A stretch of DNA of 17,851 nucleotides, taken from the NCBI GenBank assembly GCA_005790965.1, contig SXTL01000090.1, positions 1-17,851 on the forward strand, written 5' to 3'. Position 1 is the first letter of the stretch. Each line of letters starts with the position of its first letter. The position numbers and the translations under genes are program-made. Origin of the DNA: Burkholderiales bacterium (GTDB taxonomy: Bacteria > Pseudomonadota > Gammaproteobacteria > Burkholderiales > Thiobacillaceae). Under the pieces are notes generated by a model, which was not told the DNA's origin, did not search any database, and saw only the letters and a list, made by a program, of their open reading frames with translations. Of this stretch, positions 6,786 to 14,497 are shown piece after piece.

Positions 6786-7857
6786 GGGGCGGTCATTATT
6801 GAAGTCGCCGGATTGTAGCTTGGAACATACCGAACACCAACGCATCGAACGCCTCCGTGCCTGGGTGGCCTCTGAGCTTCCCGCCCCGCTGATCGATTTG
6901 CAGCCGGCCTCGGCCGATGCCAGTTTTCGGCGCTATTTTCGGGTGACCACCGCTGAGGGGGGTATTGATCGCAGTTTTGTCGTTATGGACGCGCCGCCCA
7001 GTCATGAGGACTGCGGGCCGTGGCTGAAGATCGCCCACCTGTTTCGCGCCGCGGGTGCCAACACGCCGCAGATCTTTGCCGAGAACCTGACGGACGGCTT
7101 TATTTTGATGTCCGACCTGGGCTCGACCACCTATTTGTCGGCGCTGAATGGGGCCGCATTAAATGACGATACGGCCGACCGCCTCTATCGTGATGCCAAC
7201 GCGAGCCTGATCCAGATTCAGCTTGCCACGCAAGCCGGCGTGCTGCCGCCTTACGATGCCGCCTTGTTGCGGCGTGAGTTAGACCTTTTCCCGGATTGGT
7301 ATGTCGCCCGCCACCTGGGCACGACCTTGAACGACGCCCAGCGTCGCCTCTTGGAGTCGGTCTTCCGCGCTCTTTTGGATAACAATCTGGCTCAGCCTAA
7401 GGTGTTTGTGCACCGCGATTGGCACTCACGCAACCTGATGGTAACGGCCGCTAACAACCCCGGCGTAGTCGATTTTCAGGACGCCGTGTACGGCCCGATC
7501 ACCTACGATCTGGTGTCGATCTACAAAGATGCCTACATTGCCTGGGATGAAGACCGTCTTCTCGATTGGGTGGTGCGTTACTGGGAGGCAGCAAAGAAGG
7601 CCGGTTTGCCGGTCAACGCCGACTTTGGCGCCTTTTACCGGGACTTCGAATGGATGGGCGCGCAACGCCACATCAAGGTGCTAGGCATCTTTGCGCGCTT
7701 ATGCCACCGTGATGGCAAGGACGGCTACTTGAAAGACATGCCGTTGGTGATGCGCTACTTGCGCCGTGCCTGCGAGCGCTACCGCGAATTGCAACCGCTG
7801 TTGGGCTTGCTCGATGTGCTGGAAGGCCGGGCGGCAGATGTGGGCTACACCTTCTGA
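6784..7857 (+). CDS. amgK: N-acetylmuramate/N-acetylglucosamine 1-kinase AmgK
   Basis: A phosphotransferase of the APH/choline-kinase fold that phosphorylates the anomeric hydroxyl of MurNAc (and GlcNAc), the first step of the recycling route that bypasses de novo UDP-MurNAc synthesis. Residues 46-53 (ASFRRYFR) are the N-lobe signature. HRDWHSRN (210-217) is the catalytic loop, and VVDFQDAVYGP (228-238) supplies the metal-binding Asp230. IKVLG near residue 299 begins the conserved C-terminal helices. The identity is strengthened by the next gene, murU, which starts on the stop codon (TGATG). As written the protein is 357 residues from an ATG at 6784. In-frame TTG codons at 6799 and 6820 are alternatives, because candidate promoter elements overlap the first codons and no good ribosome site precedes the ATG. 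The gene is divergent from lptD. Confidence 0.9.
   Translation: MGRSLLKSPDCSLEHTEHQRIERLRAWVASELPAPLIDLQPASADASFRRYFRVTTAEGGIDRSFVVMDAPPSHEDCGPWLKIAHLFRAAGANTPQIFAENLTDGFILMSDLGSTTYLSALNGAALNDDTADRLYRDANASLIQIQLATQAGVLPPYDAALLRRELDLFPDWYVARHLGTTLNDAQRRLLESVFRALLDNNLAQPKVFVHRDWHSRNLMVTAANNPGVVDFQDAVYGPITYDLVSIYKDAYIAWDEDRLLDWVVRYWEAAKKAGLPVNADFGAFYRDFEWMGAQRHIKVLGIFARLCHRDGKDGYLKDMPLVMRYLRRACERYRELQPLLGLLDVLEGRAADVGYTF
6812..6840 (-). promoter_or_regulatory. Candidate sigma-70 promoter for the lptD operon
   Basis: On the minus strand TTGGTG (6840-6835) and TACAAT (6817-6812) are separated by 17 bases. The -10 matches the consensus at five of six positions and the -35 at its TTG. A transcript would start near 6805, giving a ~40-base leader before the lptD ATG. 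The elements lie inside the 5' end of the divergent amgK reading frame, which favours a later amgK start or a shared regulatory segment. The match was found by eye, so moderate confidence only. Confidence 0.4.
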
Positions 7858-8555
7858 TGGCGGATTTTCGTGCCATGATCCTTGCGGCCGGGTTGGGTAA
7901 CCGGATGCGGCCACTGACCGATCACACGCCCAAACCCCTGCTGCCGGTCGGCGGCAAGCCATTGATCGTCTGGCAGATTGAGCGCTTGCGTGCGGCCGGC
8001 TTCACGAATCTGGTTATTAATCATGCCCACTTGGGGCTGCGTCTGGAAGACGCGCTGGGCGATGGGGCCGCGTTGGGGGTTCAGATCCAGTGGTCGCGGG
8101 AGCCGGAGCCGCTGGAAACGGCCGGGGGTATCGCGACCGCTTTGGCGTTACTGGGCGATGCCCCGTTTCTGGTCACCAACGGCGATGTCTATGCGGCGTT
8201 CGACTATGCCCGACTCGTGCCGGTGTTGACGGCGATGAAAGTGGATGTCGCACGGCAGGCTCATCTCGTTCTGGTTGATAATCCACCGCACCACCGGCAG
8301 GGAGATTTTGCCCTGGCAAATGGTCAGGTTGACTTGCCGCTGACCGATCCCGCCCATGTGCTGACTTTTTCAGGTATCGGTTGTTATCAGCCGAGCTTAT
8401 TTACCGGCATCGTGCCGGGACAGAAGGCCGCGTTGGCCCCCTTGTTGACGGCTGCGATGCAGCAGCAGGGGGTGACGGGCGAACATTTCAGCGGTCGTTG
8501 GGAAGATGTGGGCACGCCTGAGCGACTGGCCATGCTGGATCGGGAGTTGTCATGA
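7857..8555 (+). CDS. murU: N-acetylmuramate 1-phosphate uridylyltransferase MurU
   Basis: Converts MurNAc-1-phosphate and UTP to UDP-MurNAc, completing the AmgK-MurU cell-wall recycling bypass; organisms with it can be less dependent on the fosfomycin target MurA. The 232 residues carry the sugar-nucleotidyltransferase signature LAAGLGNRMRPLT (9-21) followed by PKPLLPVGGKPLI (25-37), then LETAGGI (86-92) for sugar and nucleotide binding, and TNGD (107-110), whose Asp coordinates the catalytic metal. FSGIGCY and WEDVGTPERL near the C-terminus are usual for the MurU/RmlA-like group. The start codon shares a base with the amgK stop, and the end overlaps pepP by four bases (ATGA). A related glucose- or mannose-1-phosphate transferase would look similar; the amgK neighbour decides the call. 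Confidence 0.9.
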   Translation: MADFRAMILAAGLGNRMRPLTDHTPKPLLPVGGKPLIVWQIERLRAAGFTNLVINHAHLGLRLEDALGDGAALGVQIQWSREPEPLETAGGIATALALLGDAPFLVTNGDVYAAFDYARLVPVLTAMKVDVARQAHLVLVDNPPHHRQGDFALANGQVDLPLTDPAHVLTFSGIGCYQPSLFTGIVPGQKAALAPLLTAAMQQQGVTGEHFSGRWEDVGTPERLAMLDRELS

Positions 8556-9862
8556 GCCATCAGGCCTTTGTTGCGCGCCGGCAGCGTTTGCTGACCCAGA
8601 TTGGAAATGGGGTCGCGATCCTGCCGACGGCACCGGAACGGGTGCGCAACCGTGATACACACCATCCCTATCGTTTTGATAGTTATTTCTGGTACCTGAC
8701 GGGGTTTCCGGAGCCCGATGCGGTGCTGGTCCTGGTGGGCGGGCAGGGCGACAGCAAACCGCAGTCGTTGTTGTTCTGCCGTGAGAAGGATGCCACGCGC
8801 GAGGTTTGGGATGGGTTTCGCTATGGGCCGGAGGCCGCGCAGACAGCCTTCGGCTTCGACGCGGCCTATCCGATCAGTGAACTGGCGACGCGGCTGCCGG
8901 ACCTGCTCGCCAACCGCGCAGCTTTGTGGCACAGCCTGGGCGTTGATGTCGAGTGGGATCAGCGCTTGGGTGGTGTTATCAATACCCTGCGCGGTCAGGC
9001 ACGCAAGGGCCTCCGCCCGCCCTCTGCCGTACAGGACCTCCATGCCGCGCTCGACGCCATGCGTCGGGTCAAGGATGGTCACGAGATGGACTGGTTGCGC
9101 CAGTCTTGTGCGATTGCCTGTGCCGGCCATGTGCGAGCCATGCGCATGGCTCGGGGCGGGATGGCCGAGTATGAACTCGAGGCGGAGTTAACTTACGCGT
9201 TCCGGCGGCGTGGGGCGGATGCACACGCCTATCCGCCCATCGTCGCCAGCGGCGCGTCGGCGTGCATTCTGCATTACACAGAAAATAATCGTCTGCTGGG
9301 CGAGCACAGCCTCGTGCTGATCGATGCGGGTTGCGAGCTGCAGGGCTATGCGGCCGACATCACCCGCACCTTTCCGGTCAGTGGCCGCTTTTCCGGGCCG
9401 CAGCGCGAGGCCTACGAGATTGTCCTGGCTGCCCAGACAGCGGCCTTTGCGGCCATTCGACCCGGCGCGGCTTTTATCGACTATCACGATGCGGCGGTGC
9501 GGGTCTTGACTCAGGGCATGCTGGATCTTGGCTTGTTGCAGGGTAGCCTAGATGGCCTGATCGAGGCTGGGGCCTACCAGCGCTTTTACATGCATCGCAC
9601 CGGTCATTGGCTGGGTCTCGATGTCCATGATGCGGGTGAATATAAAGACGGGGACGACTGGGTCCGCTTGCGTCCCGGCATGACGCTGACGGTCGAGCCG
9701 GGTCTTTATATCCCGCCGGCGGCCGATGTGCCGGCCCACTTGCATGGCATGGGTATTCGTATCGAAGACGATGTCCTGGTGACGGCGCATGGACTGGAAA
9801 ACTTGACCGCGGCCGCACCCAAGACCGTGGCCGAGATTGAGGCGGTGATGGGTCATGACTGA
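8552..9862 (+). CDS. pepP: Xaa-Pro aminopeptidase (aminopeptidase P)
   Basis: A cytoplasmic dimanganese peptidase that removes an N-terminal residue preceding proline. It has 436 residues (441 in E. coli). The N-terminal domain (1-170) has the FWYLTGFPEPDAVLVL block near 46-61. The pita-bread catalytic domain has all five metal ligands at nearly the E. coli positions: Asp258 (in LIDAGCE), Asp269 (in AADITRTFPV), His352 (in RTGHWLGLDVHD), Glu382 (in VEPGLY) and Glu405 (in IRIEDDVLV). It overlaps murU by four bases at its start and ubiH by eight at its end. pepP followed by ubiH is a widespread proteobacterial arrangement, although the enzyme has no known part in ubiquinone synthesis. Confidence 0.96.
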   Translation: MSHQAFVARRQRLLTQIGNGVAILPTAPERVRNRDTHHPYRFDSYFWYLTGFPEPDAVLVLVGGQGDSKPQSLLFCREKDATREVWDGFRYGPEAAQTAFGFDAAYPISELATRLPDLLANRAALWHSLGVDVEWDQRLGGVINTLRGQARKGLRPPSAVQDLHAALDAMRRVKDGHEMDWLRQSCAIACAGHVRAMRMARGGMAEYELEAELTYAFRRRGADAHAYPPIVASGASACILHYTENNRLLGEHSLVLIDAGCELQGYAADITRTFPVSGRFSGPQREAYEIVLAAQTAAFAAIRPGAAFIDYHDAAVRVLTQGMLDLGLLQGSLDGLIEAGAYQRFYMHRTGHWLGLDVHDAGEYKDGDDWVRLRPGMTLTVEPGLYIPPAADVPAHLHGMGIRIEDDVLVTAHGLENLTAAAPKTVAEIEAVMGHD

Positions 9863-10991
9863 TGTCGTCCTGGTAGGCGGTGGCCCGGTCGGCCTGTCGC
9901 TGGCTCTTGCGCTGCGCGATTCCGGTCGTGGGCTGACTGTGCTTGAGGCCCGTCCGCCGGGACCCGTGTCAGACGCTCGAGCGATTGTTCTGTCCCATGG
10001 CTCACGGCTCATTCTGGAGCGCTTGGGGGTCTGGGCTGCGCTGGCGGGGCAGGTCACCGCAATTACTACGATTCATGTCTCACAGCGCGGTCATTTCGGC
10101 CGCACCTTGTTGAACGCTGCGGATTTGGAGGTGCCGGCCATGGGCTATACGGTCACCTATGAAGCCTTGCAGGCGGCCCTGGCCGAGCAGGCCATTAAGG
10201 CTGAGGTGGAGATCCGTTATGCGGCCCCGGTGACAGAAGCCAAACCGGGGCGCGTAACTTATCGGCAGGGAGATACCACAGCGGACTTGGTGGCTGATCT
10301 CGTGGTTCTGGCCGAGGGCGGGCGCGGCCTGCCTTTAGCGGAGAGCACCGTAAAGGATTATCAGCAAAGCGCCGTAGTGTGCTGGGTGGAAAGCGAACGG
10401 CCCCATGCTGGCCGGGCCTACGAACGCTTCACCCCCGAGGGGCCGATTGCCCTACTGCCCATGGGTTCGCGTTATGCCTTGGTGTGGACGACCCCAACCG
10501 ATCAGGTGGCAGAACGCTTGGGATTGGCGGACAGTGATTTTTTGAGGACGCTCTATGCGGCTTTTGGTGAGCGGCAGGGGCGTTTTGTCGCGGCTGGGGT
10601 GCGGACCGCTTTCCCGTTGCGCATGGCCTTGCGCGGGCCGGGCGATACGGCCGGGCTGGTCCGCATTGGTAACGCGGCCCAGCTTTTGCATCCAGTGGCA
10701 GGCCAAGGCTTCAACCTAGGCCTGCGTGATGCCTGGCAACTGGCGGAGTGCATTCTCGATAGCGCGTCAGGGACTCTGGATGCGGCGGACCTTATGTTGC
10801 GCTATAGCCGGGCCCGCGGAGCGGATGTTCCGGCGGGTGCCCGCATGACGGATTTTTTGGTCGATGTCTTTGCCCACGATCCACCGGTCATTGCAGGACT
10901 GCGGGGAGCGGCCTTGACGGCGCTGGATCTTTTGCCGCCGCTCAAAAACGGTTTTGCGCGCAAGATGATGCATGGGGCGCGTACATGGTAA
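9855..10991 (+). CDS. ubiH: 2-polyprenyl-6-methoxyphenol hydroxylase UbiH
   Basis: An FAD monooxygenase of ubiquinone synthesis; UbiH hydroxylates C4 of the polyprenyl-methoxyphenol ring in the E. coli scheme. It has 378 residues. The N-terminal dinucleotide fold VLVGGGPVGLSLALAL (5-20) is followed by an acidic residue at the end of the second strand (LEARPPG). VVLAEGGRG (150-158) takes the place of the usual ADG block. GNAAQLLHPVAGQGFNLGLRD (272-292) is the second FAD motif; the form GNAAQ, rather than GDAAH, is characteristic of UbiH and separates it from its neighbour. The ATG lies inside the end of pepP and the stop overlaps the next hydroxylase by seven bases, so all are co-translated. 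Exact ring position is inferred from the family. Confidence 0.92.
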   Translation: MTDVVLVGGGPVGLSLALALRDSGRGLTVLEARPPGPVSDARAIVLSHGSRLILERLGVWAALAGQVTAITTIHVSQRGHFGRTLLNAADLEVPAMGYTVTYEALQAALAEQAIKAEVEIRYAAPVTEAKPGRVTYRQGDTTADLVADLVVLAEGGRGLPLAESTVKDYQQSAVVCWVESERPHAGRAYERFTPEGPIALLPMGSRYALVWTTPTDQVAERLGLADSDFLRTLYAAFGERQGRFVAAGVRTAFPLRMALRGPGDTAGLVRIGNAAQLLHPVAGQGFNLGLRDAWQLAECILDSASGTLDAADLMLRYSRARGADVPAGARMTDFLVDVFAHDPPVIAGLRGAALTALDLLPPLKNGFARKMMHGARTW

Positions 10992-12145
10992 GGGCCGTCC
11001 TTAAACGCGACATTGTCATTCTGGGTGGCGGCCTTAATGGGGCGGCCCTGGCCTTGGCCTTGAGCCATGGCGCGTATGAGGTGACCTTGGTGGAAGCACA
11101 GCCCCCGCTGGCTCCGAGTGAGGCTTGGGATGCGCGCATCTATGCCTATTCCCCTGGAAATGTCGATTGGCTGCGGGGTTTGGGGGGCTGGACCGATACC
11201 CTGCGCCAGCAGCCGGTCCATGCCATGCGTGTCCACGGTGATGCCGAAGGGCGCTTGACCTTCGATGCCCTGGAGACTGGTCTGCCGGCGCTCGCTTCTA
11301 TTGCCGAGAACAGCCGCGTGCAATGGCAGATCTGGCAGGCCTTGCAGGCGCGCGGGGTACAGGTCGTGAACGAACGGCCGGTTGGGGTGGCTTGGGATAC
11401 TCGCGGCTCGGCCCATACGCTGCACTTTAGTGAGGCGGTCCCCGCGCTTCAGGCCCGACTGCTGGTGGCCGCGGATGGGGCTCAGTCTTGGCTTCGACAG
11501 CAGGCGGGCATTGGCCTCACTGTTGAGGACTATCACCAATCGGGGATTGTGGCCAATTTTGCGTGCGAACGGTCGCATCGCGGTATCGCCTGGCAGTGGT
11601 TTCGTCGCGATGGGATTCTGGCCTATCTACCCCTGCCGGGGCGGCATCTATCCATCGTCTGGTCGACGCCGAGCGAGGCTGTGGCGGCGCGTCTGGCTCA
11701 GTCTCCCGAGGCCTTGGCGCACGAGGTGGCCGCGGCGGGGGGGCATGTTTTGGGCGATCTGCGTTTGATTACTGCGGCACAGGCCTTTCCACTCAAGCGT
11801 CGCCTGGCGCATGAGTGGGTACGCCCGGGCTTGGTCTTGCTGGGTGATGCGGCGCATACCGTGCATCCCTTGGCTGGGCAGGGCGTCAATCTGGGCTTTC
11901 GAGATTCGCGTTTGCTCGCTGAAATGTTGGCTCGGGGCGGTGATCCGGGCGAAATCGGGCGATTACAATCTTATGCCCTGCGGCGGCGCGAGGATGTCCT
12001 CGGCATGCAGGCGGTGACGGGTCATTTGAAACGCGGTTTTTACGAGCTGGGTGGCCCGTTCGGGGCCTGGCGCAATTCGGGCATGACGCTCGTCGACACC
12101 TTGGGGCCCTTGAAACAGGCCCTGATGCGCCACGCCGTGCAATGA
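10985..12145 (+). CDS. UbiH/UbiF/UbiI-family ubiquinone biosynthesis hydroxylase
   Basis: A second FAD-dependent ring hydroxylase of ubiquinone synthesis, paralogous to the preceding UbiH. The 386 residues have the FAD fold IVILGGGLNGAALALAL (10-26), the acidic end of strand two (LVEAQPP), DARIYAYSPGN (49-59) which resembles the substrate-side block of this family, the ADG motif (163-165, followed by AQSWLR), and GDAAHTVHPLAGQGVNLGFRD (287-307). That last block matches the UbiI/UbiF branch better than UbiH. In E. coli the gene after pepP-ubiH is ubiI (C5 hydroxylase), so by synteny this is the ubiI counterpart. UbiF-like or broader regiospecificity cannot be excluded, so no symbol is given. 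It overlaps ubiH at its start. Confidence 0.9.
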   Translation: MVRAVLKRDIVILGGGLNGAALALALSHGAYEVTLVEAQPPLAPSEAWDARIYAYSPGNVDWLRGLGGWTDTLRQQPVHAMRVHGDAEGRLTFDALETGLPALASIAENSRVQWQIWQALQARGVQVVNERPVGVAWDTRGSAHTLHFSEAVPALQARLLVAADGAQSWLRQQAGIGLTVEDYHQSGIVANFACERSHRGIAWQWFRRDGILAYLPLPGRHLSIVWSTPSEAVAARLAQSPEALAHEVAAAGGHVLGDLRLITAAQAFPLKRRLAHEWVRPGLVLLGDAAHTVHPLAGQGVNLGFRDSRLLAEMLARGGDPGEIGRLQSYALRRREDVLGMQAVTGHLKRGFYELGGPFGAWRNSGMTLVDTLGPLKQALMRHAVQ

Positions 12146-12171
12146 TTTTATTGAGAAAAGGGAACAATGAC

Positions 12172-12885
12172 ATGACCAGAACCTGGATCGCTACCATTGG
12201 CTTGCTGTTGGCTACAGCAGCTGTTGCAGATGAGGCGGCTGTGCGTGCGGCGGCCAAGAGCCTGGCACCTGATGTGAAGGTGACTTCAATCCGTCCGACG
12301 CCGGTAGCGGGGCTGAACGAGGTTGTGTTGAGTGGGCAACAGGGACCGATGCTGATGTACATCAACGACAAAGGGACCTATGCCTTTGCCGGCGAGTTGA
12401 TCGACATCCTGAAAGAGCGCAACCTCACCGAGGAGCGGATTGATGAATTGAATCGGGTGAAGTTCGACAGCTTGCCACTCGACAAGGCGGTCAAGGTCGT
12501 CAAGGGCAATGGCAAGCGGCGTCTGGTGGTTTTTTCAGATCCCGATTGCCCTTATTGCCGGCGTCTGGAGAAGGAGTTGGTCAAGGTGAATGATGTGACG
12601 GTCTACACCTTTTTGTATCCCATCGCCCATCCGGCGGCTATCCCCAAGTCTAAACAGATTTGGTGTGCCGCCGACCGTGGCCAGGCCTGGACCGATTACA
12701 TGCTGAAAGGCGATCTGCCCGCCAACAAGGGCGATTGTGCCAATCCGCTTGATGTCGTCATGGCTTTGGGCCAGAAGATGCGGGTGAGCGGGACACCCAC
12801 CTTGATCTTTACCAACGGTCACCGCGCGCCCGGTTTTGTTCCGGCCGATCGGATCGAGGCCCTGTTACAAGAGGCCGCGCGTTGA
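12172..12885 (+). CDS. dsbC: Periplasmic thiol:disulfide isomerase DsbC
   Basis: Corrects wrong disulfides in periplasmic proteins; it acts as a V-shaped homodimer kept reduced by DsbD. From the ATG at 12172 the protein is 237 residues, with a compact signal peptide (MTRTWIATIGLLLATAAVA, cleavage before DE). The N-terminal dimerisation domain runs to about 95. The thioredoxin fold follows, with FSDPDCPYCRR (121-131, active site Cys126-Pro-Tyr-Cys129), cis-proline block GTPTLIF (207-213), and a second Cys165/Cys189 pair that matches the structural disulfide of E. coli DsbC. An ATG at 12142 in an ATGA overlap with the previous gene would add ten residues, including an Asp, ahead of the signal peptide. 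The internal start, with AAAGGGAA about ten bases upstream, is preferred. In E. coli, LptD is a known DsbC client. Confidence 0.92.
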   Translation: MTRTWIATIGLLLATAAVADEAAVRAAAKSLAPDVKVTSIRPTPVAGLNEVVLSGQQGPMLMYINDKGTYAFAGELIDILKERNLTEERIDELNRVKFDSLPLDKAVKVVKGNGKRRLVVFSDPDCPYCRRLEKELVKVNDVTVYTFLYPIAHPAAIPKSKQIWCAADRGQAWTDYMLKGDLPANKGDCANPLDVVMALGQKMRVSGTPTLIFTNGHRAPGFVPADRIEALLQEAAR

Positions 12886-12895
12886 GCCCACTCCG

Positions 12896-13732
12896 ATGCT
12901 GAGTTATCGCCACGCTTTTCACGCAGGTAATCATGCCGATGTACTCAAGCACCTCGTGTTGGTACGCCTACTGCGTTATCTGAACCAGAAGGATAAGCCT
13001 TATTGGTATATCGACACGCATGCCGGGGCCGGGGTCTATGGTCTGGATGCGGGTTATTCCATCCAAAATGCCGAACATGAGCAGGGCATTGCCCGGTTGT
13101 GGACGCAGACCGATCTGCCTGAGCCTCTGGCGGATTATGTCAATCTGATTCGCGGCCTGAATCCGTCCGGAGACCTCAAGCTTTACCCTGGCTCGCCTTA
13201 TCTTGCACGACAATTGCTGCGTCCCGAAGATCGGATGCGTCTATTTGAGCTGCACACGACTGATATTGAGTTGTTAGGACGCACCTTTCAGAACCAGCGT
13301 CGGGTTCAGGTGACCTTGGGCGATGGCTTTGCCGGCCTGAAAGGGTTGTTGCCGCCACCGCCGCGCCGTGCCCTGACCTTGATTGATCCGTCTTATGAAG
13401 AGCGCAGCGATTACCTGCAGGTGATCGAGTCCTTGAAGGACAGCTTGAAACGCTTTGCGACCGGGATTTACGCGGTCTGGTATCCGCTCTTGGGGCGGGC
13501 CGAGGCGCAACGCCTGCCGGAGCGTCTGCGCGCGGTGGCAGATCACTGGCTGGATGTTCGCCTGGAGGTCTACAAGCCAGTGACGGGCGAGTATGGGATG
13601 TATGGCAGTGGGCTCGTGATCATCAATCCTCCCTGGACTTTGGAAGCAGAGCTGCGTGCCTGTCTGCCCATCTTGAAGGAGCGGCTGGCGCAGGGAACGG
13701 CGAGCTTCATCCTGGAGCGATCGGCGGCTTAA
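12896..13732 (+). CDS. rlmJ: 23S rRNA (adenine(2030)-N6)-methyltransferase RlmJ
   Basis: Methylates N6 of A2030 in 23S rRNA, acting on naked or early-assembly rRNA with SAM. The ATG at 12896 gives 278 residues (280 in E. coli) and the characteristic N-terminus MLSYRHAFHAGNHADVLKH; an upstream in-frame ATG inside dsbC is rejected. Other family blocks are WYIDTHAGAGVYGLD (37-51, SAM site), YPGSPYLARQLLR (97-109), FELH (117-120) and LIDPSYEERSDY (162-173). In this last block Asp164 starts the N6-adenine DPPY-type motif, here DPSY. WYPLLGR and GSGLVIINPPW follow in the C-terminal half. It begins ten bases after dsbC and could be read from the same transcript. Confidence 0.95.
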   Translation: MLSYRHAFHAGNHADVLKHLVLVRLLRYLNQKDKPYWYIDTHAGAGVYGLDAGYSIQNAEHEQGIARLWTQTDLPEPLADYVNLIRGLNPSGDLKLYPGSPYLARQLLRPEDRMRLFELHTTDIELLGRTFQNQRRVQVTLGDGFAGLKGLLPPPPRRALTLIDPSYEERSDYLQVIESLKDSLKRFATGIYAVWYPLLGRAEAQRLPERLRAVADHWLDVRLEVYKPVTGEYGMYGSGLVIINPPWTLEAELRACLPILKERLAQGTASFILERSAA

Positions 13733-13734
13733 TC

Positions 13735-14487
13735 ATGGTGGGCGTGGTCGGCATGGCATCGAGTGATTCCCTGTTTCGTCGTGCCTTGTTATTTTCTCTG
13801 GCGACGCATCTGGCGACTCTGGCCTGGGTTCAGACCCCGCAATGGGAGACAACGCCGCCACCCTTGGTCATAGTGGCGCGGCTGGAGGCCATCTCCGAAC
13901 CAGCCGGGCCGCTCCCTGAGTCAAGACCGATTCCTGTGCTGGCCACAGCCCGACCGCTTCCGGCATCGGTGTATTCTTCGCCAACGACTGTGGCTCCGGC
14001 ACCCGTATCGACCCCAACGCCAACGCTAGCGCCCCTAACGCCCTCGACACCAATCACAAGAGAGGCGGTTTCCTCTGCCCCTGTAGCCCTTATTCAGCCG
14101 GTCTCACGACCGTCCGCTGCCGCTGTTGCCCTGCCGGTGGCGCAGCCTGGAGTTGCGGAAGTGCCGCGCTTCATTCCTGATGGCGAGTATTATCCGGCGC
14201 GCAAGCTGGATGCCATTCCGCGCCGCTTGGGCTCGGCGCAACCGAAATATCCTGAAGCGGCGCAGCGGCGCGGGGTCACGGGGAACCTCAAGGTGCGGCT
14301 AAAGGTGAATGCCTTGGGGGAGGTTGAGACGGTGGAGATTGTTTCTGCCCAGCCGGAGGGTGTATTTGATGCCACGGTACGGGCCTTTTTTCAGCTGGCG
14401 CGTTATCAACCTCCGCAACGCGAGGGTCACCCCGTGCGAGCTGTAATTGAAGAACGGGTCAGCTTTACCCTGAACGACGACTTCTGA
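13735..14487 (+). CDS. TonB-family protein (energy-transducer-like C-terminal domain)
   Basis: Probable inner-membrane-anchored protein of the TonB family, which links a membrane energy source to outer-membrane transporters or, in variants, to envelope assembly. The 250 residues show an N-terminal membrane segment (about 16-33, LLFSLATHLATLAW), a long Pro/Thr/Ser/Ala-rich periplasmic linker (about 40-150), and a TonB C-terminal domain (about 170-248) with PKYPEAAQRRGVTGNLKVRL, VNALGEVETVEI and FDATVRAFFQLARYQPP. The usual N-terminal SHxxH signature of TonB is not evident (THLATL takes its place), and no exbB or exbD gene is adjacent, so it may act with a distant ExbBD pair. The start could be the ATG at 13735 or the one at 13753 (MASSDSLF). 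Three bases separate it from rlmJ. It ends 10 bases from the convergent mltA stop, with no terminator hairpin visible. Confidence 0.82.
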   Translation: MVGVVGMASSDSLFRRALLFSLATHLATLAWVQTPQWETTPPPLVIVARLEAISEPAGPLPESRPIPVLATARPLPASVYSSPTTVAPAPVSTPTPTLAPLTPSTPITREAVSSAPVALIQPVSRPSAAAVALPVAQPGVAEVPRFIPDGEYYPARKLDAIPRRLGSAQPKYPEAAQRRGVTGNLKVRLKVNALGEVETVEIVSAQPEGVFDATVRAFFQLARYQPPQREGHPVRAVIEERVSFTLNDDF

Positions 14488-14497
14488 TGCGTTTTCG

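Noticed and set aside
8387..9130. Open minus-strand frame (247 codons) opposite murU and pepP
   Set aside because: No motif or plausible ribosome site; both plus-strand genes are unmistakable and tightly coupled.
10802..11578. Open minus-strand frame (258 codons) opposite the two ubiquinone hydroxylases
   Set aside because: Shadow frame created by codon bias; no recognisable domain, signal peptide or operon partner.
9855..12145. A recent tandem duplication of the two flavin hydroxylases
   Set aside because: The two proteins differ throughout, including at the FAD motif (GNAAQ versus GDAAH), and the pair is an ancient arrangement shared with E. coli ubiH-ubiI.
12142..12171. Earlier dsbC start in an ATGA overlap with the preceding hydroxylase
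   Set aside because: It would put ten extra, partly charged residues before an otherwise standard signal peptide; the internal ATG has a better upstream purine tract.
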